Notes under the pieces: generated by a model | Told to the model about the DNA's origin: nothing | What the model saw: only the letters and a program-made list of their open reading frames with translations | Database searches by the model: none | Made by a program: the position numbers and the translations under genes | NCBI RefSeq assembly: GCF_023028345.1 | Contig: NZ_CP095487.1 | Location: 3,224,001-3,288,000 of the forward strand | DNA length: 64,000 nt | Direction of reading: 5' to 3' | DNA from: Halorientalis marina | GTDB taxonomy: Archaea > Halobacteriota > Halobacteria > Halobacteriales > Haloarculaceae | Part shown: positions 16,722-25,703 of the stretch, piece after piece | Layout: the number at the start of each line of letters is the position of its first letter | Numbering within the stretch: the first letter of the stretch is position 1

Positions 16722-17387
16722 TCACGCCGCCGCCTCGTCGCGTAACTGTTTTCGCGCCGCCGACACCGACTCGGGATCCGCGATGATCGCCACGCTGTCG
16801 CCCCCCTCGATCTCGGTCTGTGGCAGCGGAATCGTCATCGGTTCGTTGGCCCGGCCGTGGGCGTAGATTCGCGCGTCGCCCGGCAGCTCCACCTCGATGA
16901 CGCGCATCCCGACAGCCGGCGACCCGTCGGGGATCTCGATGCTCGCCGCCGAGAGCTGTTCCGTGATGTCCGCGAGGACGTTGAAGTTCCCGCCCAGCAG
17001 TGCGGTCTTGGCACCGGCCGCCCCCAGGCGCTCGGGGTAGACGATCTCGTCGACGTCCTCGGCGTACTTCTCGTAGATCTCCTCGCGGTAGTCCTCGTCG
17101 ATCCGGAGGACGGTCCGGCAGCCGTGGTGTTTGGCGACCATGCACGCGCTGAAATTCGTGTTGAGGTCGCCGGTGAGCGCGGCGACGGCGTCGGCGTCGG
17201 CGACGCCGGCCGCTTCGAGCGTGTCCTCTTCGGCCCCATCGCCCTCGACGACGGTGAACCCCTCCGCCTCCGCGCGTTCGATCTTCTGTGACGCGTTCTC
17301 GACGATAGTCACGTCGTGTCCCTCCGGCTGGAGCGTTCGCGCGGTTCGCATCCCGACTCGACCGATTCCCACGATGATGAACTTCAT
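16722..17387 (-). CDS. trkA: TrkA-family potassium uptake regulator (RCK)
   Basis: A 221-residue cytosolic regulatory subunit. The RCK_N Rossmann domain starts at once (KFIIVGIGRVGMRTARTL, the GxGxxG nucleotide site, then VTIVEN). The TrkA_C domain follows from about residue 135 (IEIPDGSPAVGMRVIEVELP to the end). TrkA proteins bind NAD(H) or ATP and gate TrkH/KtrB-type potassium channels, a key function in a salt-in haloarchaeon. No channel gene is adjacent. The ATG at 17387 is preferred over an upstream GTG because it begins the Rossmann strand. Confidence 0.93.
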   Translation of the reverse strand: MKFIIVGIGRVGMRTARTLQPEGHDVTIVENASQKIERAEAEGFTVVEGDGAEEDTLEAAGVADADAVAALTGDLNTNFSACMVAKHHGCRTVLRIDEDYREEIYEKYAEDVDEIVYPERLGAAGAKTALLGGNFNVLADITEQLSAASIEIPDGSPAVGMRVIEVELPGDARIYAHGRANEPMTIPLPQTEIEGGDSVAIIADPESVSAARKQLRDEAAA

Positions 17388-17496
17388 GCGTGTGTGGTAT
17401 GTCACCACCCCTAAAAACGCTATCCCCCGGACGGGATCAGGGCAGGTCGGTCGGACCCGGAGGCTTATGGGTACTGGTCACTTTACTCACGATAGC

Positions 17497-17883
17497 ATGG
17501 CACGGGATGCCGTCCGCGATGCGTTGTTGGATCACTCCGACAGCCGGCCGTGTCGACTGGTCTGGGAGACGCTCGACGGGTCGACCGACCCCGGCGACAT
17601 CGACCTCGCCGACTACGTCGAGGCAGTACGGGTCACCGACGGCGACGTCTGTCTCGTCGCGAGCGAGGACACTGCCGACCTCTACCTGCGCTGGCAGGCC
17701 AGCGCCGGCGCGTTCGTCTATGCCGCGTTCTGGCCGCCCTGGGGCGTCGTCGACGCCGGGACCGCCGACCGCACGAGGGCGGTGTCGATGCTCGCCGACC
17801 GCGAGGATCCCCGGCCGGTCGGTTTCGACGAGACGCCGTTCGCAAACGGCGGACCCGCGGCTGACCTCTCCGAGTGGCTCTGA
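17497..17883 (+). CDS. Hypothetical haloarchaeal protein
   Basis: A 128-residue soluble, acidic protein. No motif is recognised. It has a hydrophobic core strand set (VCLVASEDTADLYLRWQ, AFVYAAFWPPWGVVDAG) suggesting a small alpha-beta fold. A TATA-like TTATGG about 30 bases before the ATG at 17497 supports a leaderless start there rather than at an upstream in-frame ATG at 17467. It lies divergent from trkA and converges with aceB. Confidence 0.65.
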   Translation: MARDAVRDALLDHSDSRPCRLVWETLDGSTDPGDIDLADYVEAVRVTDGDVCLVASEDTADLYLRWQASAGAFVYAAFWPPWGVVDAGTADRTRAVSMLADREDPRPVGFDETPFANGGPAADLSEWL

Positions 17884-17907
17884 AAAAACGGTGACCGCGT
17901 CGCGTCG

Positions 17908-19221
17908 TCAGTTCCCGACTTCCATCGCGCGCTCGACGACGTCCTCGCTGTACAGCTCCGCGAGGTCCTCGTGCTGGTCCGGCCGGTTCTCGTAGACGTC
18001 CTGGAACAGCTTGACCGGCGTCATCAGGGCCTGGTAGGTCGCCTCGTCCCACATACGGTCGGAGCTGACGTCGACCTGGACACCGTCGATATCGATGGTG
18101 GCCGCGCGGGTCATCGCGATGGCACCCTGCCCGGCCTCCTTGGCTGCCTCGAACTCCTCCATGGAGTCGACGATGTCGTCCATGCTCGGGACGTAGTCGA
18201 CGAGGTCGAGCAGTTCGGCGGCGAGGTCCTCCTCGGACTCGACGAAGATTTCGTCGCTCCCGACTTCCAGCTCGTAGCCGCCGTCCTCCGCTTCGAGCTC
18301 GATCCGGTCGCCGCTGTAGACCTCGACGCCGTCCTGGCTGTCGAGTTCGACCTCGCGGCCGTCGGCGTCGATGAGCCAGTAGCCCTCTTCCGGCGGGAGC
18401 GGGCTCTTGTTGGCCTCGACGACCTGGCCCGGCGTCAGCGACCAGATACCGAGCATGCCCATCGCGTTGTTGGCCGTGATGCGCTCGTGGTAGCCCTCCA
18501 CGTCGCGGATGTCGTCGTACGGGCCGTCGACGGCGATGAGTCCGGCCGCGCTCGCGCCGCGGGAGGTGTTGTGGCGCAGTTCCTTCCACTCGGGGAGGCC
18601 ACCCGTCGGCGTGATGGCCCGCATGTCCTTCGTGTAGTCGACCTCGCCGTCGACCAGCAGGAACATGCGTTCGAGGTTGTTGGTCGGCTTGCCCATCTCC
18701 TCGCGGAGCTTGCCCATCGCGAGTTCGGCCGAGCCGCTCTCGATGATCACGGACATCGCGAGCGAGCCCTCCTCGAGGCCGTGCTCGTTCTCGACGATGG
18801 TGAAGAATTCGTCGGCCTTCTTCCAGTCGTCGATGTCACCGACCTCGGGGATGACGAAGCCGTCGATGTTCTCGACGGCGCCGTTCTCGGGGTCGGCGAT
18901 CTCGAGCATGTGCTGGAAGCCCTTGTAGCGCGTCTCGGGGCTGTCGCGGTGCCAGACGACGCGGGGGTGAATCTCGCCGGGGAAGTCGTCCCCGTCCTCG
19001 GCGACGACCTCGGCGATGTTCTCGGCACCCTCGTCGCGCATGTTCGGCGCGGTGGCGTCCTCGTTGTCCGGGACCCACACGTCGGGGGCCTGCATTCCGC
19101 GCAGGCCGATCGCGCTTCGAAGCTTCTTCGCAGAGTCGTCGACTCCCTTCTCCGCCGTCGGTGTCGTAAAGAACGTCCGCACGAACTTCCGGTCGTGCAG
19201 GCGCGTATCGATTTCAGTCAT
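17908..19221 (-). CDS. aceB: Malate synthase, haloarchaeal type
   Basis: A 437-residue enzyme that condenses acetyl-CoA with glyoxylate to malate, the second special step of the glyoxylate cycle. The protein is of the shorter haloarchaeal isoform, distinct from bacterial A and G forms; DVWVPDNEDATAPNMRDEG, MLEIADPENGAVENIDGFV and IESGSAELAM are recognisable beta/alpha-barrel blocks of the CitE/malate synthase group. Isocitrate lyase lies 1.3 kb upstream on the same strand, so the two steps are linked. A TATA box at 19251 puts the start at the ATG at 19221. Confidence 0.92.
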   Translation of the reverse strand: MTEIDTRLHDRKFVRTFFTTPTAEKGVDDSAKKLRSAIGLRGMQAPDVWVPDNEDATAPNMRDEGAENIAEVVAEDGDDFPGEIHPRVVWHRDSPETRYKGFQHMLEIADPENGAVENIDGFVIPEVGDIDDWKKADEFFTIVENEHGLEEGSLAMSVIIESGSAELAMGKLREEMGKPTNNLERMFLLVDGEVDYTKDMRAITPTGGLPEWKELRHNTSRGASAAGLIAVDGPYDDIRDVEGYHERITANNAMGMLGIWSLTPGQVVEANKSPLPPEEGYWLIDADGREVELDSQDGVEVYSGDRIELEAEDGGYELEVGSDEIFVESEEDLAAELLDLVDYVPSMDDIVDSMEEFEAAKEAGQGAIAMTRAATIDIDGVQVDVSSDRMWDEATYQALMTPVKLFQDVYENRPDQHEDLAELYSEDVVERAMEVGN

Positions 19222-19250
19222 CTGAGTCACTCGGACGGTCGCATCCACGA

Positions 19251-19258
19251 TTATTAAA
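19251..19258 (-). promoter_or_regulatory. TATA box of aceB
   Basis: On the minus strand the sequence reads GTTTAATAA, ending about 30 bases before the aceB ATG at 19221. This is consistent with a near-leaderless transcript separate from the regulator gene upstream. Confidence 0.55.
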
Positions 19259-19301
19259 CCTGACCGAATCGTTCCGCGCGCCCGTCAGCCCTGCCCTGCG
19301 A

Positions 19302-19958
19302 TCAGTCGTTCTCCTCGGCCACGAGCAGGGTGTGGGAGACGAGGTTGACGATGGCCCGGCGGAGCCGCTCGGTGACGGCCTGGTCGGAGATGCCCAGTTC
19401 CTCGGCCAGTTCGACCGTCGTGCAGGTCCGTGGGATGTCGTAGTACCCGGACTCGGTCGCGAGAACGAGCGCCTCCCGCTGTGTCGGCGTCAGCCCGTAC
19501 CACGGCCCGGCGTCCGGCTTCGTGGGGTTGTAGACCCGAATCACCTCGAAGGGGATGTTCGCGTCGTCGAGCGCGGTTTTGAACGCCGAGAGCGACTCGT
19601 GGTCGGGAAAGCGGACCTCGAACAGCCACTGGTCGGCGTGGCCCGTCGCGTCCATGATCGACCCCTTCGCGTCGATGACCGCGCTGAACAGGTGGTCCAG
19701 TTCCGTCTGTCAATCGATGGCGTAGAGCGCCCGGTCCTCGAACAGGTCGACTCGCGTGATGTCGTGGACTCCCGGATGGTCCCGGATGCTCTCCTCGAAG
19801 GCCTCGGCATTGGCGTCGTAGACCCAGAACAGTGGCACCGCCCTGTCGCCGGCCGGGACCATCGTCTCCATCTCGACGCGCGTGCTGGGAGGGATTTCGA
19901 CAATACGACCTAACTCGAACGCGCTCGCGGTGACTTGCAGTTCCACGATGACACTCAT
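19302..19958 (-). pseudogene. Bat-type HTH_10 regulator interrupted by an in-frame TGA
   Basis: A frame of 219 codons is open from ATG 19958 to a stop at 19302 except for one TGA at 19710-19712. The N-terminal part (MSVIVELQVTASAFELGRIVE to ALYAID) is the usual sensor domain of this family, and the part after the stop (QTELDHLFSAVIDAKGSIMDA on to the HTH_10 ending ELGISDQAVTERLRRAI) continues without frame change. The stop probably replaces a Trp (TGG to TGA). Re-initiation at the ATG at 19655 could still make the DNA-binding half. Its place between aceB and aceA suggests a regulator of acetate use; that role is inference. Confidence 0.8.
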
Positions 19959-20223
19959 ATCCGGTGTTGTGGCCCCGTTCTCGGCCCGGGGGCTAATGTG
20001 GCCGCCTTGGTGTACGAGGCTACGGTATCAAGCCGGAAAACGATGGGGCGATCTGTCCGTTTCCGGACCGTTCACGTGTCGCGCTGACCGTCGAGCATGG
20101 CATACCATGCTTATCGTCGTTCATTTATGTAGAGGCCCCCTTTGTGATGTACGGTACTCGTTACATGTCTCTCGGGACGGAGCCAGCGGCGTCGCGTGAT
20201 TCGATGCCGGCCGTAGAAACACG

Positions 20224-20406
20224 ATGACAGACGATCAATTCGACGTAGACGACGCTGCGGTGTTCGAGGAGCGGCTCACGGAACTGATCCGGTCGGCACA
20301 CCGGAACGGCGTTTCCGTCGACGGCGGTTGGGAGGTCGACGGCGCGGACGATCATCCGGACTGGGACGTGGTCGTGACGAGCGTCCAGCGCGCGGGCGAC
20401 GACTGA
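20224..20406 (+). CDS. Small acidic hypothetical protein
   Basis: A 60-residue protein, MTDDQFDVDDAAVFEERLT at the start, rich in Asp and Glu, with one amphipathic helix (FEERLTELIRSAHRNG) and a beta hairpin-like end (WDVVVTSVQ). No family recognised. A TATA-like ATTTATG lies about 95 bases upstream, giving a leader of some 70 bases, which is unusual here. It faces aceA (convergent) and is divergent from the broken regulator gene. Confidence 0.5.
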   Translation: MTDDQFDVDDAAVFEERLTELIRSAHRNGVSVDGGWEVDGADDHPDWDVVVTSVQRAGDD

Positions 20407-20497
20407 CGCGACGCCCCTTCGATCGAGAGCTGTCGCTCCCGGATAGCGCGCGAAAAAAGGAGTAATTACGCGGAAGTCCGCCGCGAAGGCGACTCGA

Positions 20498-21571
20498 TCA
20501 GTCGTCGTCCTGGTCGGACTTGATGACGGCTTCTTCCTCGTCGTCGCTGAAGCCGGCGGACTCCTCCTGGCGCTCCTTGGCCTCGGGGTCGAACTTGGCC
20601 TCGATGTTCTGGAAGCGCGGGACGAAGGAAAGCTCGTGGTGGCTCTCGGTCTCGTGGCCGAGGTAGCGGTCCTCGAGGTCCCACTGCGCTTCTTCGTCGT
20701 TCTCGGCGATGTTCTTCATGTCCTCGTAGACCGCGTGTGCGCCCGAGTGCAGGGCGTACAGCGTGATGAACTGGTACTTGTAGCCGAGGTCGCCCAGTTC
20801 CTGGAACGTGAGCGGGTCCTCCTCCTCGCTCCAGGCGAAGGAGCTGGAGTAGTTGAAGGCCAGCTTCAGGTCGGGGTGGGTCTCGTGGATGGTCTCGGCG
20901 TAGTTGACCGCGTCCTCGCGGGACGGGTCGGGCATCTCGGGCCAGACCAGGTCGACGCCGGCGTCGGCGTACATCCGACCGCGCTCGAGGTGTTCCTCCC
21001 AGTCGCCGTTGGCGGAGCCGTAGGCGTCCGTCCGGGCGATGATGACGGTGTCCTCGGACTGCTTCGCGTCGACGGCGGCCTCGAAGCGGGCCTTGGCGTC
21101 CTCGCGGGAGACGATCTGCTTGCCGGCGATGTGCCCGCAGCGCTTGGGCGTCGTCTGGTCCTCGATGTGGACCGCAGCGACGCCGACCTTCTCGTACTCT
21201 CGCACCGCACGGCGGACGTTGTGGATGCCACCGTAGCCGGTGTCACAGTCCGCGATGACCGGCAGCTCGGTCGCCTCGACGATGCGCTTCGCGTTCTCGA
21301 CCATCTCGCGCATGTCGACCATCTCGAGGTCCGGGAAGCCGAACTGACCGAGGACCGTCGAGTAGCCCGACATGTACGCGGCGTCCAGGTCGGCCATCTC
21401 GGCCAGGCGGGCGTCCAGCGCGTGATAGAGACCGGGCGCGAAGACGTAGTCCTGGTTGTTCAGCATGTCCCGCAGCTCGCGCGCCGACTCGTTGTCGACA
21501 TCGCGGAGGAACGGTTCTGTACTCCGAACACTGCTCGCAACGGGGTCATCCCCGTCTGAATCGTGTGCCAT
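20498..21571 (-). CDS. aceA: Isocitrate lyase
   Basis: A 357-residue enzyme that splits isocitrate into succinate and glyoxylate, the entry to the glyoxylate cycle for growth on acetate or fatty acids. The catalytic loop is intact in [11 protein letters not shown] (Cys near residue 144). Metal-binding acids are in [12 protein letters not shown] and AVHIEDQ, followed by [10 protein letters not shown] and WPEMPDP. It belongs to the short PEP mutase / ICL branch used by haloarchaea and ends in an acidic tail. A minus-strand TATA (ACATAAAT) lies about 35 bases before the ATG. Confidence 0.94.
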   Translation of the reverse strand: MAHDSDGDDPVASSVRSTEPFLRDVDNESARELRDMLNNQDYVFAPGLYHALDARLAEMADLDAAYMSGYSTVLGQFGFPDLEMVDMREMVENAKRIVEATELPVIADCDTGYGGIHNVRRAVREYEKVGVAAVHIEDQTTPKRCGHIAGKQIVSREDAKARFEAAVDAKQSEDTVIIARTDAYGSANGDWEEHLERGRMYADAGVDLVWPEMPDPSREDAVNYAETIHETHPDLKLAFNYSSSFAWSEEEDPLTFQELGDLGYKYQFITLYALHSGAHAVYEDMKNIAENDEEAQWDLEDRYLGHETESHHELSFVPRFQNIEAKFDPEAKERQEESAGFSDDEEEAVIKSDQDDD

Positions 21572-22184
21572 GGTTAATGCGTATAGACTCTACCGCAGGG
21601 TCGATTTATGTGTGTCGAATCGGTTCGACCGGAAGCGGCCCCCGCTGCACTGCCGACGGCGGACCGGACGTCCGCTACGCGGCGACGACGCACCGCGCGA
21701 CCACGTGCCGTCGGGACGATACCCGACGTAATCGTTCGACGACCCACTCGTCCTGTCGCGCCGCGGGTGGTAGCCAGTGCCATTCGTTTCCGCCGCCCGT
21801 GGCAGGGCGCTTCCGCTGTGCACCTCACCACACCATACGTCAACAGAAAAATGTTATGTTCTATAATGTTAATACTCATTAATTCGCTCCGTCACCCTAA
21901 CCCTGGTTAACGAATATAAGGGATTGAGGTTCTCTAGCATGGAAATTAGTCGGTGACGGCGTCGGTCCGAAACACGGCCGCGACGGGGGCGAACCTATCG
22001 GTTATCGGTGTCGTGTGGCGCGAAAAGGTGGGGGGATCGGTGGGGGTGGGGGGAAAGGGGGTGGCACCTTGTCGGTGCCTACTCCAGGCTAACGCCGGAG
22101 AGAATAAGAATCTTTCGAGACGTTATCGCTGATTGAAACAGGTGGGAGGGCGACCGACTGTTCGCGGGTCGGTGCCGTGAGAAG
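21572..22184. other. 613-base stretch without a protein gene: aceA promoter and a possible RNA gene
   Basis: The left part holds the aceA promoter. Around 21840-21930 the DNA turns AT-rich for this genome and contains GTTAACGAATATAAGG, a good plus-strand TATA box at 21914-21921. Downstream there is no frame longer than a few codons, but structured sequence follows: a G-run block at 22030-22061 and a hairpin at 22063-22079. A short non-coding transcript starting near 21945 is possible. I recognise neither 7S RNA nor RNase P RNA in it. Confidence 0.4.
22030..22079 (+). other. G-quadruplex motif followed by a hairpin
   Basis: Four G-runs of 6, 5, 6 and 5 bases lie at 22030-22035, 22042-22046, 22048-22053 and 22057-22061 with loops of 6, 1 and 3, an ideal intramolecular G-quadruplex. 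One base later GGCACC-TTGTC-GGTGCC forms a perfect stem. On the other strand it is the C-rich DNA beyond the 3' end of the tRNA-Thr gene. Confidence 0.5.
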
Positions 22185-22256
22185 AGCCTAGGCCGGAATT
22201 TGAATCCGGGGTCTCGTCCTTACCAAGGACGCGCTTTACCGCTAAGCTACCCAGGC
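22185..22256 (-). tRNA. tRNA-Thr (anticodon GGT)
   Basis: The minus strand folds as a cloverleaf of 72 bases without an encoded CCA. The acceptor stem is GCCTGGG with CCTAGGC (one G-U pair). The anticodon stem GTCCT / AGGAC closes a loop TGGTA with anticodon GGT, and the T arm is CCGGA-TTCAAAT-TCCGG. The D arm carries AGCGGTA. No intron is seen. It stands alone between aceA and the DUF7114-like gene. Confidence 0.93.
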
Positions 22257-22297
22257 GCACCTGATGGTTGCAGGAGACTGTCTTTAGGCGTTTCGAT

Positions 22298-23020
22298 TTA
22301 GTGGTCGGCGGAGGTCCGGGCGCCTTCCGTCGTCGTGGGTTCGGCACCGACCAGCCCGTGGAGTCGTTCGACGACGCCGTCGGGAAGTACAACCCCTGCC
22401 GGCGGGAGATCGCCGTCGGTCGCGGCGAGGTCGGTCGCGAAGTCCCCGGCCTGGACTGGCACCGACGCGCCGGCGGCGGTCGTGCCGGCGACGACGGCCA
22501 GCTCGAACACGTCCGTCTCGAGGTTGCCGTCGAGCGACGGGTCGTCGGTCTCCCGGCGGACAGTCTGGTCGCGGCCGAACGAGCGAACGACCCCGACGGC
22601 GGCGTCCGCGGCTTCCGTCCGGGCGAGCAGGTAGAAGCCGCGTGCGACGAGGATGTCGGCCACGAGGATGTCGAGGTCGGCCGCGGCCGCCGCCGAGTCC
22701 TTGCCGTTGCCGGCGGGGACAGCGGCGGCCTCGGCTATCCGCCAGCCATCGCTCTCGGCGGTCCCGAGCCAGGGTTCGGCGTGGGACAGCGACCGCGTCA
22801 GCCGCAGCCCCTCGTAGATCAACTGCACGCCCGCGGCACGCTCCGCGAGTCCGTCACGCGAGATGGAGTCGTCGACGGCGTCCGCACTGAGCAGTGTCAG
22901 GGCACCCGGTGCCATCGACCCCTCCTCGATCCGCTGGGCGATGCGTTCGCGGAGACGCTCCGGATCGACATCGTCGACGGCTGCCAACGCCGCTCGCCGG
23001 ACCGCAGCGGCTTCCTCCAT
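22298..23020 (-). CDS. Haloarchaeal hypothetical protein (DUF7114-like)
   Basis: A 240-residue, mostly alpha-helical, acidic soluble protein. Blocks such as RAAGVQLIYEGLRLTRSL and LDILVADILVARGFYLLARTEA look like the helices of an all-alpha (prenyl-synthase or four-helix) fold, without the Asp-rich metal motif such enzymes need. I associate the protein with DUF7114 from memory. The start is ATG 23020, with GTG 23026 possible. It is divergent from the enoyl-CoA hydratase gene with only 60 bases between them. Confidence 0.6.
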   Translation of the reverse strand: MEEAAAVRRAALAAVDDVDPERLRERIAQRIEEGSMAPGALTLLSADAVDDSISRDGLAERAAGVQLIYEGLRLTRSLSHAEPWLGTAESDGWRIAEAAAVPAGNGKDSAAAAADLDILVADILVARGFYLLARTEAADAAVGVVRSFGRDQTVRRETDDPSLDGNLETDVFELAVVAGTTAAGASVPVQAGDFATDLAATDGDLPPAGVVLPDGVVERLHGLVGAEPTTTEGARTSADH

Positions 23021-23080
23021 TACCACCGCCTAGCGGAGCGAAAGGCAAAGACCTTTGGAAACGACCAACCACGACAGGCT

Positions 23081-23764
23081 ATGATTACCACCGCGGCCGC
23101 CGACGGCGTCCGCGTCGTCACGCTCGACCGACCCGCCCGCCGGAACGCGCTCACGAGAGCCGGCCTCGACGACCTCGCGGCCGCCGTCGACGACGCCGAC
23201 GAACCCGTCGTCTACCTCCGGGGCGCTGGCGACGCCTTCTGTGCCGGCGCCGATCTCGATATCGTCGCCGACCTCGACGGCGAGACGGCCCCCGACTTCG
23301 CCCGCCTCGGCCAGCGCGTCGCCCGTACCATCGAGACTGCCGACAGCGTCGTCGTCGCCGGGATCGACGGCGCCGCCCGGGGTGGCGGCGTCGAACTCGC
23401 GCTCGCCTGTGACCTCCGAATCGCCACCGACCGGGCCACCTTCGCCGAGAGCGGCGTCACCCTCGGTCTCTTCGGCGCCTGGGGCGGCACCGCCCGTCTC
23501 CCCCGTGTCGTCGGCGAGGCCGACGCGATGGACCTCGCCCTCTCCGGACGGGTCGTCGACGCCGACGAGGCCCTACGGATGGGGCTGGTCTCCCGCGTCG
23601 TCGACGACCCCCGGCGCGTCGCCACCGAACTCGCCGACAACGACCACGACACCCTGCGCGTCCTCAAGACGCGACTCCGCGACGACGCCCCCGTCTCCGA
23701 GCAGAAGGAGCGCGAAGCCGCGGCGTTCGGCCGTCTCGTCGAGGGGGCCGACATCGACCGCTGA
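23081..23764 (+). CDS. Enoyl-CoA hydratase/isomerase family protein
   Basis: A 227-residue crotonase-fold protein, shorter than the common 255-260. The CoA-binding and oxyanion-hole pattern is clear: GAGDAFCAGADLD and IDGAARGGGVELALACDLRIA, then FAESGVTLGLFGAWGGTARLPRVVG. In true hydratases two Glu residues act as acid and base; here Glu in RGGGVE is not in the usual place and the second position holds LFGAWGG, so the exact reaction is uncertain. It probably acts in fatty-acid or branched-chain breakdown. Confidence 0.85.
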   Translation: MITTAAADGVRVVTLDRPARRNALTRAGLDDLAAAVDDADEPVVYLRGAGDAFCAGADLDIVADLDGETAPDFARLGQRVARTIETADSVVVAGIDGAARGGGVELALACDLRIATDRATFAESGVTLGLFGAWGGTARLPRVVGEADAMDLALSGRVVDADEALRMGLVSRVVDDPRRVATELADNDHDTLRVLKTRLRDDAPVSEQKEREAAAFGRLVEGADIDR

Positions 23765-23855
23765 CGGCGAGACGGCGCTCGACGGGGGGCCTACCTGTCG
23801 AACCGAAAGCGTTGTCTTGGGGAGTGGCGTAGCCCGCCCCACGAGACGGACAGCC

Positions 23856-24521
23856 ATGCCGGACTGTAACTACTGTGAAGAGTCGTTCGCGGACGAGGAG
23901 GCGTACCTCGATCACCTTGCCGCGAGCCACGAGCGGGGGGAACTCAGTCGTATCGACCGTCGTCGGGTCGAGGGACACAGCGACGACGAGGGTGGTGGGC
24001 TCCCGACCGGGCCGCTGATCATAATCGGCCTGGTCCTGTTCAGCGCCGCCGTGATCGGCTACGTGACGATCTTCATGAACGACACGCCGAACAACATCGA
24101 GATCACGAGCGTCGCCAAAGAGCCCGCCGACAACGTCGGCGCGGTCCACGAACACGGGACCATCAACGTCACCATCGACGGGCAGACGCTCGATTTCAGC
24201 CAGGCGCGCTTCCAGAACCCACAGCAGTACCAGGCGTTTCACTTCGAGGGCGGGAACGGCGACGTCTGGCACAAACACGCCAGCGGCGTCACCCTCGAGT
24301 ACGGGATGAAGACCCTCGGCATCCAGATGAACCAGTCGGCGATCCTGTACAACGGCGAACTCTACACGGAGAGCGACCCGGGGACCGAAATCGTCGTGAC
24401 GGTCAACGGTGAGGAGGTCGACCCGACGACCTACGAACTGCAGGGCACCGAGAGCACGGCCAACGCCCAGGACGGGGACCACGTCCGGATCGTCGTCCGC
24501 ACGAACGAGACGAGTCAGTAG
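23856..24521 (+). CDS. Membrane-anchored protein with N-terminal C2H2 zinc finger
   Basis: A 221-residue protein of unusual build. Residues 1-30 are a C2H2 zinc finger (CNYCEESFADEEAYLDHLAASH). A basic linker leads to one membrane helix (LIIIGLVLFSAAVIGYVTIF, about 53-72). The remaining 150 residues should lie outside the cell: two tandem beta-rich segments (HGTINVTIDGQTLDFS, and YGMKTLGIQMNQSAILYNGELY) with His residues (VHEHG, HFEGG, VWHKHASG). The finger is therefore cytosolic and the His-bearing domain external. Its end overlaps the convergent nadE end by seven bases. Function unknown. Confidence 0.8.
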   Translation: MPDCNYCEESFADEEAYLDHLAASHERGELSRIDRRRVEGHSDDEGGGLPTGPLIIIGLVLFSAAVIGYVTIFMNDTPNNIEITSVAKEPADNVGAVHEHGTINVTIDGQTLDFSQARFQNPQQYQAFHFEGGNGDVWHKHASGVTLEYGMKTLGIQMNQSAILYNGELYTESDPGTEIVVTVNGEEVDPTTYELQGTESTANAQDGDHVRIVVRTNETSQ

Positions 24522-25369
24522 AGCGGGGCCGGCCCCGGCGGCATATTGCGCTTGTGTTCGCTCGCCGCGTGGAGGTCGCGGACCTCGTCGATGACCGACT
24601 CGGGAACGCCGATCTCCCGCGCCGTCGCCGACTTCGAGAGCGGGCCGTCGATGTGGAGGGCGAGAACCGAATCGAGCGTCGGGTAGTCCATCCCGAGTTC
24701 TTCCTCGTCGGTCTGGCCCGACCACATCTCCGCGCTCGCGGTCTTCTCCGCGAGATCGTCCTCGACGCCGAGGTGTTTCGCGAGCTGGCGGACCTGTCCC
24801 TTGTAGAGGTTGGCGATGGGGTGACAGTCCACGGCGCCGTCGCCGTACTTCGTGTAGTAGCCGACCTGTGCCTCGCTTCGGTTGCCCGTCCCCAGCACCA
24901 GCGCGTCCCGCTGGTTCGCGGCGAGATAGTTCACCACCGCACGAACCCTGACCCGGACGTTCCCGACGGCGGTTTTCAGCGGGTCGGTCTCGATCTCCGA
25001 GTCGGTCGTCACCCCCGGGAACGCGTCGAGGACGGCGTCGACGACGGGCTCGATCTCGACCACGTCGTACGCGATACCCAGCGTCTCCGCGACCCGCTCG
25101 GCGTCGCTCATGTTCCGGTCGCGGTTGACCTCGCTCGGCATGACCAGCCCGTAGACGCTGTCGGCGCCCAGGGCCTCCACCGCGAGGTAGGCGGTCGTCG
25201 TGCTGTCGATTCCGCCCGAGAGTGCGATGATGGCGTCGTCGACCCCCGCGGCGTCCAGTCGTTCGACGATGAACTCGCTGATGTGGGCAGTGTGTGCCTC
25301 GAGTTCGGCCGCCGAGAGCGAGAGGTCGAGCGGTTCGTCGGCGCGCGCAATACTCACGGTCTCTGCCAT
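24515..25369 (-). CDS. nadE: NAD+ synthetase
   Basis: A 284-residue enzyme that amidates deamido-NAD with ATP to give NAD. The PP-loop is intact as IALSGGIDSTTTAYL near residue 47. Further family blocks are MPSEVNRDRNMSDAE, GTGNRSEAQVGYYTKYGDGAVDCHPIANLYK and the KTASAEMWSGQTDEEELGMDY region. There is no glutaminase domain, so free ammonia is the likely nitrogen source. The ATG at 25369 fits the usual start; a minus-strand TATTTG lies about 25 bases before it. Confidence 0.95.
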   Translation of the reverse strand: MAETVSIARADEPLDLSLSAAELEAHTAHISEFIVERLDAAGVDDAIIALSGGIDSTTTAYLAVEALGADSVYGLVMPSEVNRDRNMSDAERVAETLGIAYDVVEIEPVVDAVLDAFPGVTTDSEIETDPLKTAVGNVRVRVRAVVNYLAANQRDALVLGTGNRSEAQVGYYTKYGDGAVDCHPIANLYKGQVRQLAKHLGVEDDLAEKTASAEMWSGQTDEEELGMDYPTLDSVLALHIDGPLSKSATAREIGVPESVIDEVRDLHAASEHKRNMPPGPAPLY

Positions 25370-25527
25370 ATCCAACGACAGGGGCCGAACGAACAAATAC
25401 CCATCCGTCACGGGACGGTTTCTGGACGCACGTCGAGTTCGGGAACGGGTGCGAGTGCCGGACGAAAGCGGGGGTGATGTCCCCGAAGCGCTACGTTCAA
25501 GTGCGATGGCAAGGTACGAGTCCACGG

Positions 25528-25703
25528 GCGCCGGTGTCTCACCGAGCGGAGCGAGGTGAGGCTCGGGGCGCGAACGAAGTGAGCGCGCCGGTGTTGAGAC
25601 GGACGGAGTCCGTCGATGCTCGGCGCGAGAGTGACGAGCGCCGGTGGTTCGCGGAACGCAGTGACGCGAGCCTCGGGGCGCGAACGAAGTGAGCGCGCCG
25701 GTG
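25528..25703 (+). repeat. Partial copies of the tRNA-Gly 5' end and its flank
   Basis: The first nine bases of the tRNA, GCGCCGGTG, recur at 25528, 25585 and 25638 before the real gene at 25695. A 32-base direct repeat (25562-25593 and 25672-25703) contains a GCGCGAACGAAGTGAGCGCG palindrome-like block plus the tRNA start. The 325-base stretch from nadE to the tRNA has no gene. It looks like debris of repeated exchange at the tRNA. Confidence 0.7.

Noticed and set aside
19710..19712. The TGA read as selenocysteine or Trp (recoding)
   Set aside because: No selenocysteine insertion element or other recoded TGA is seen, and many genes in the window end at TGA. A plain nonsense mutation is the simpler reading.
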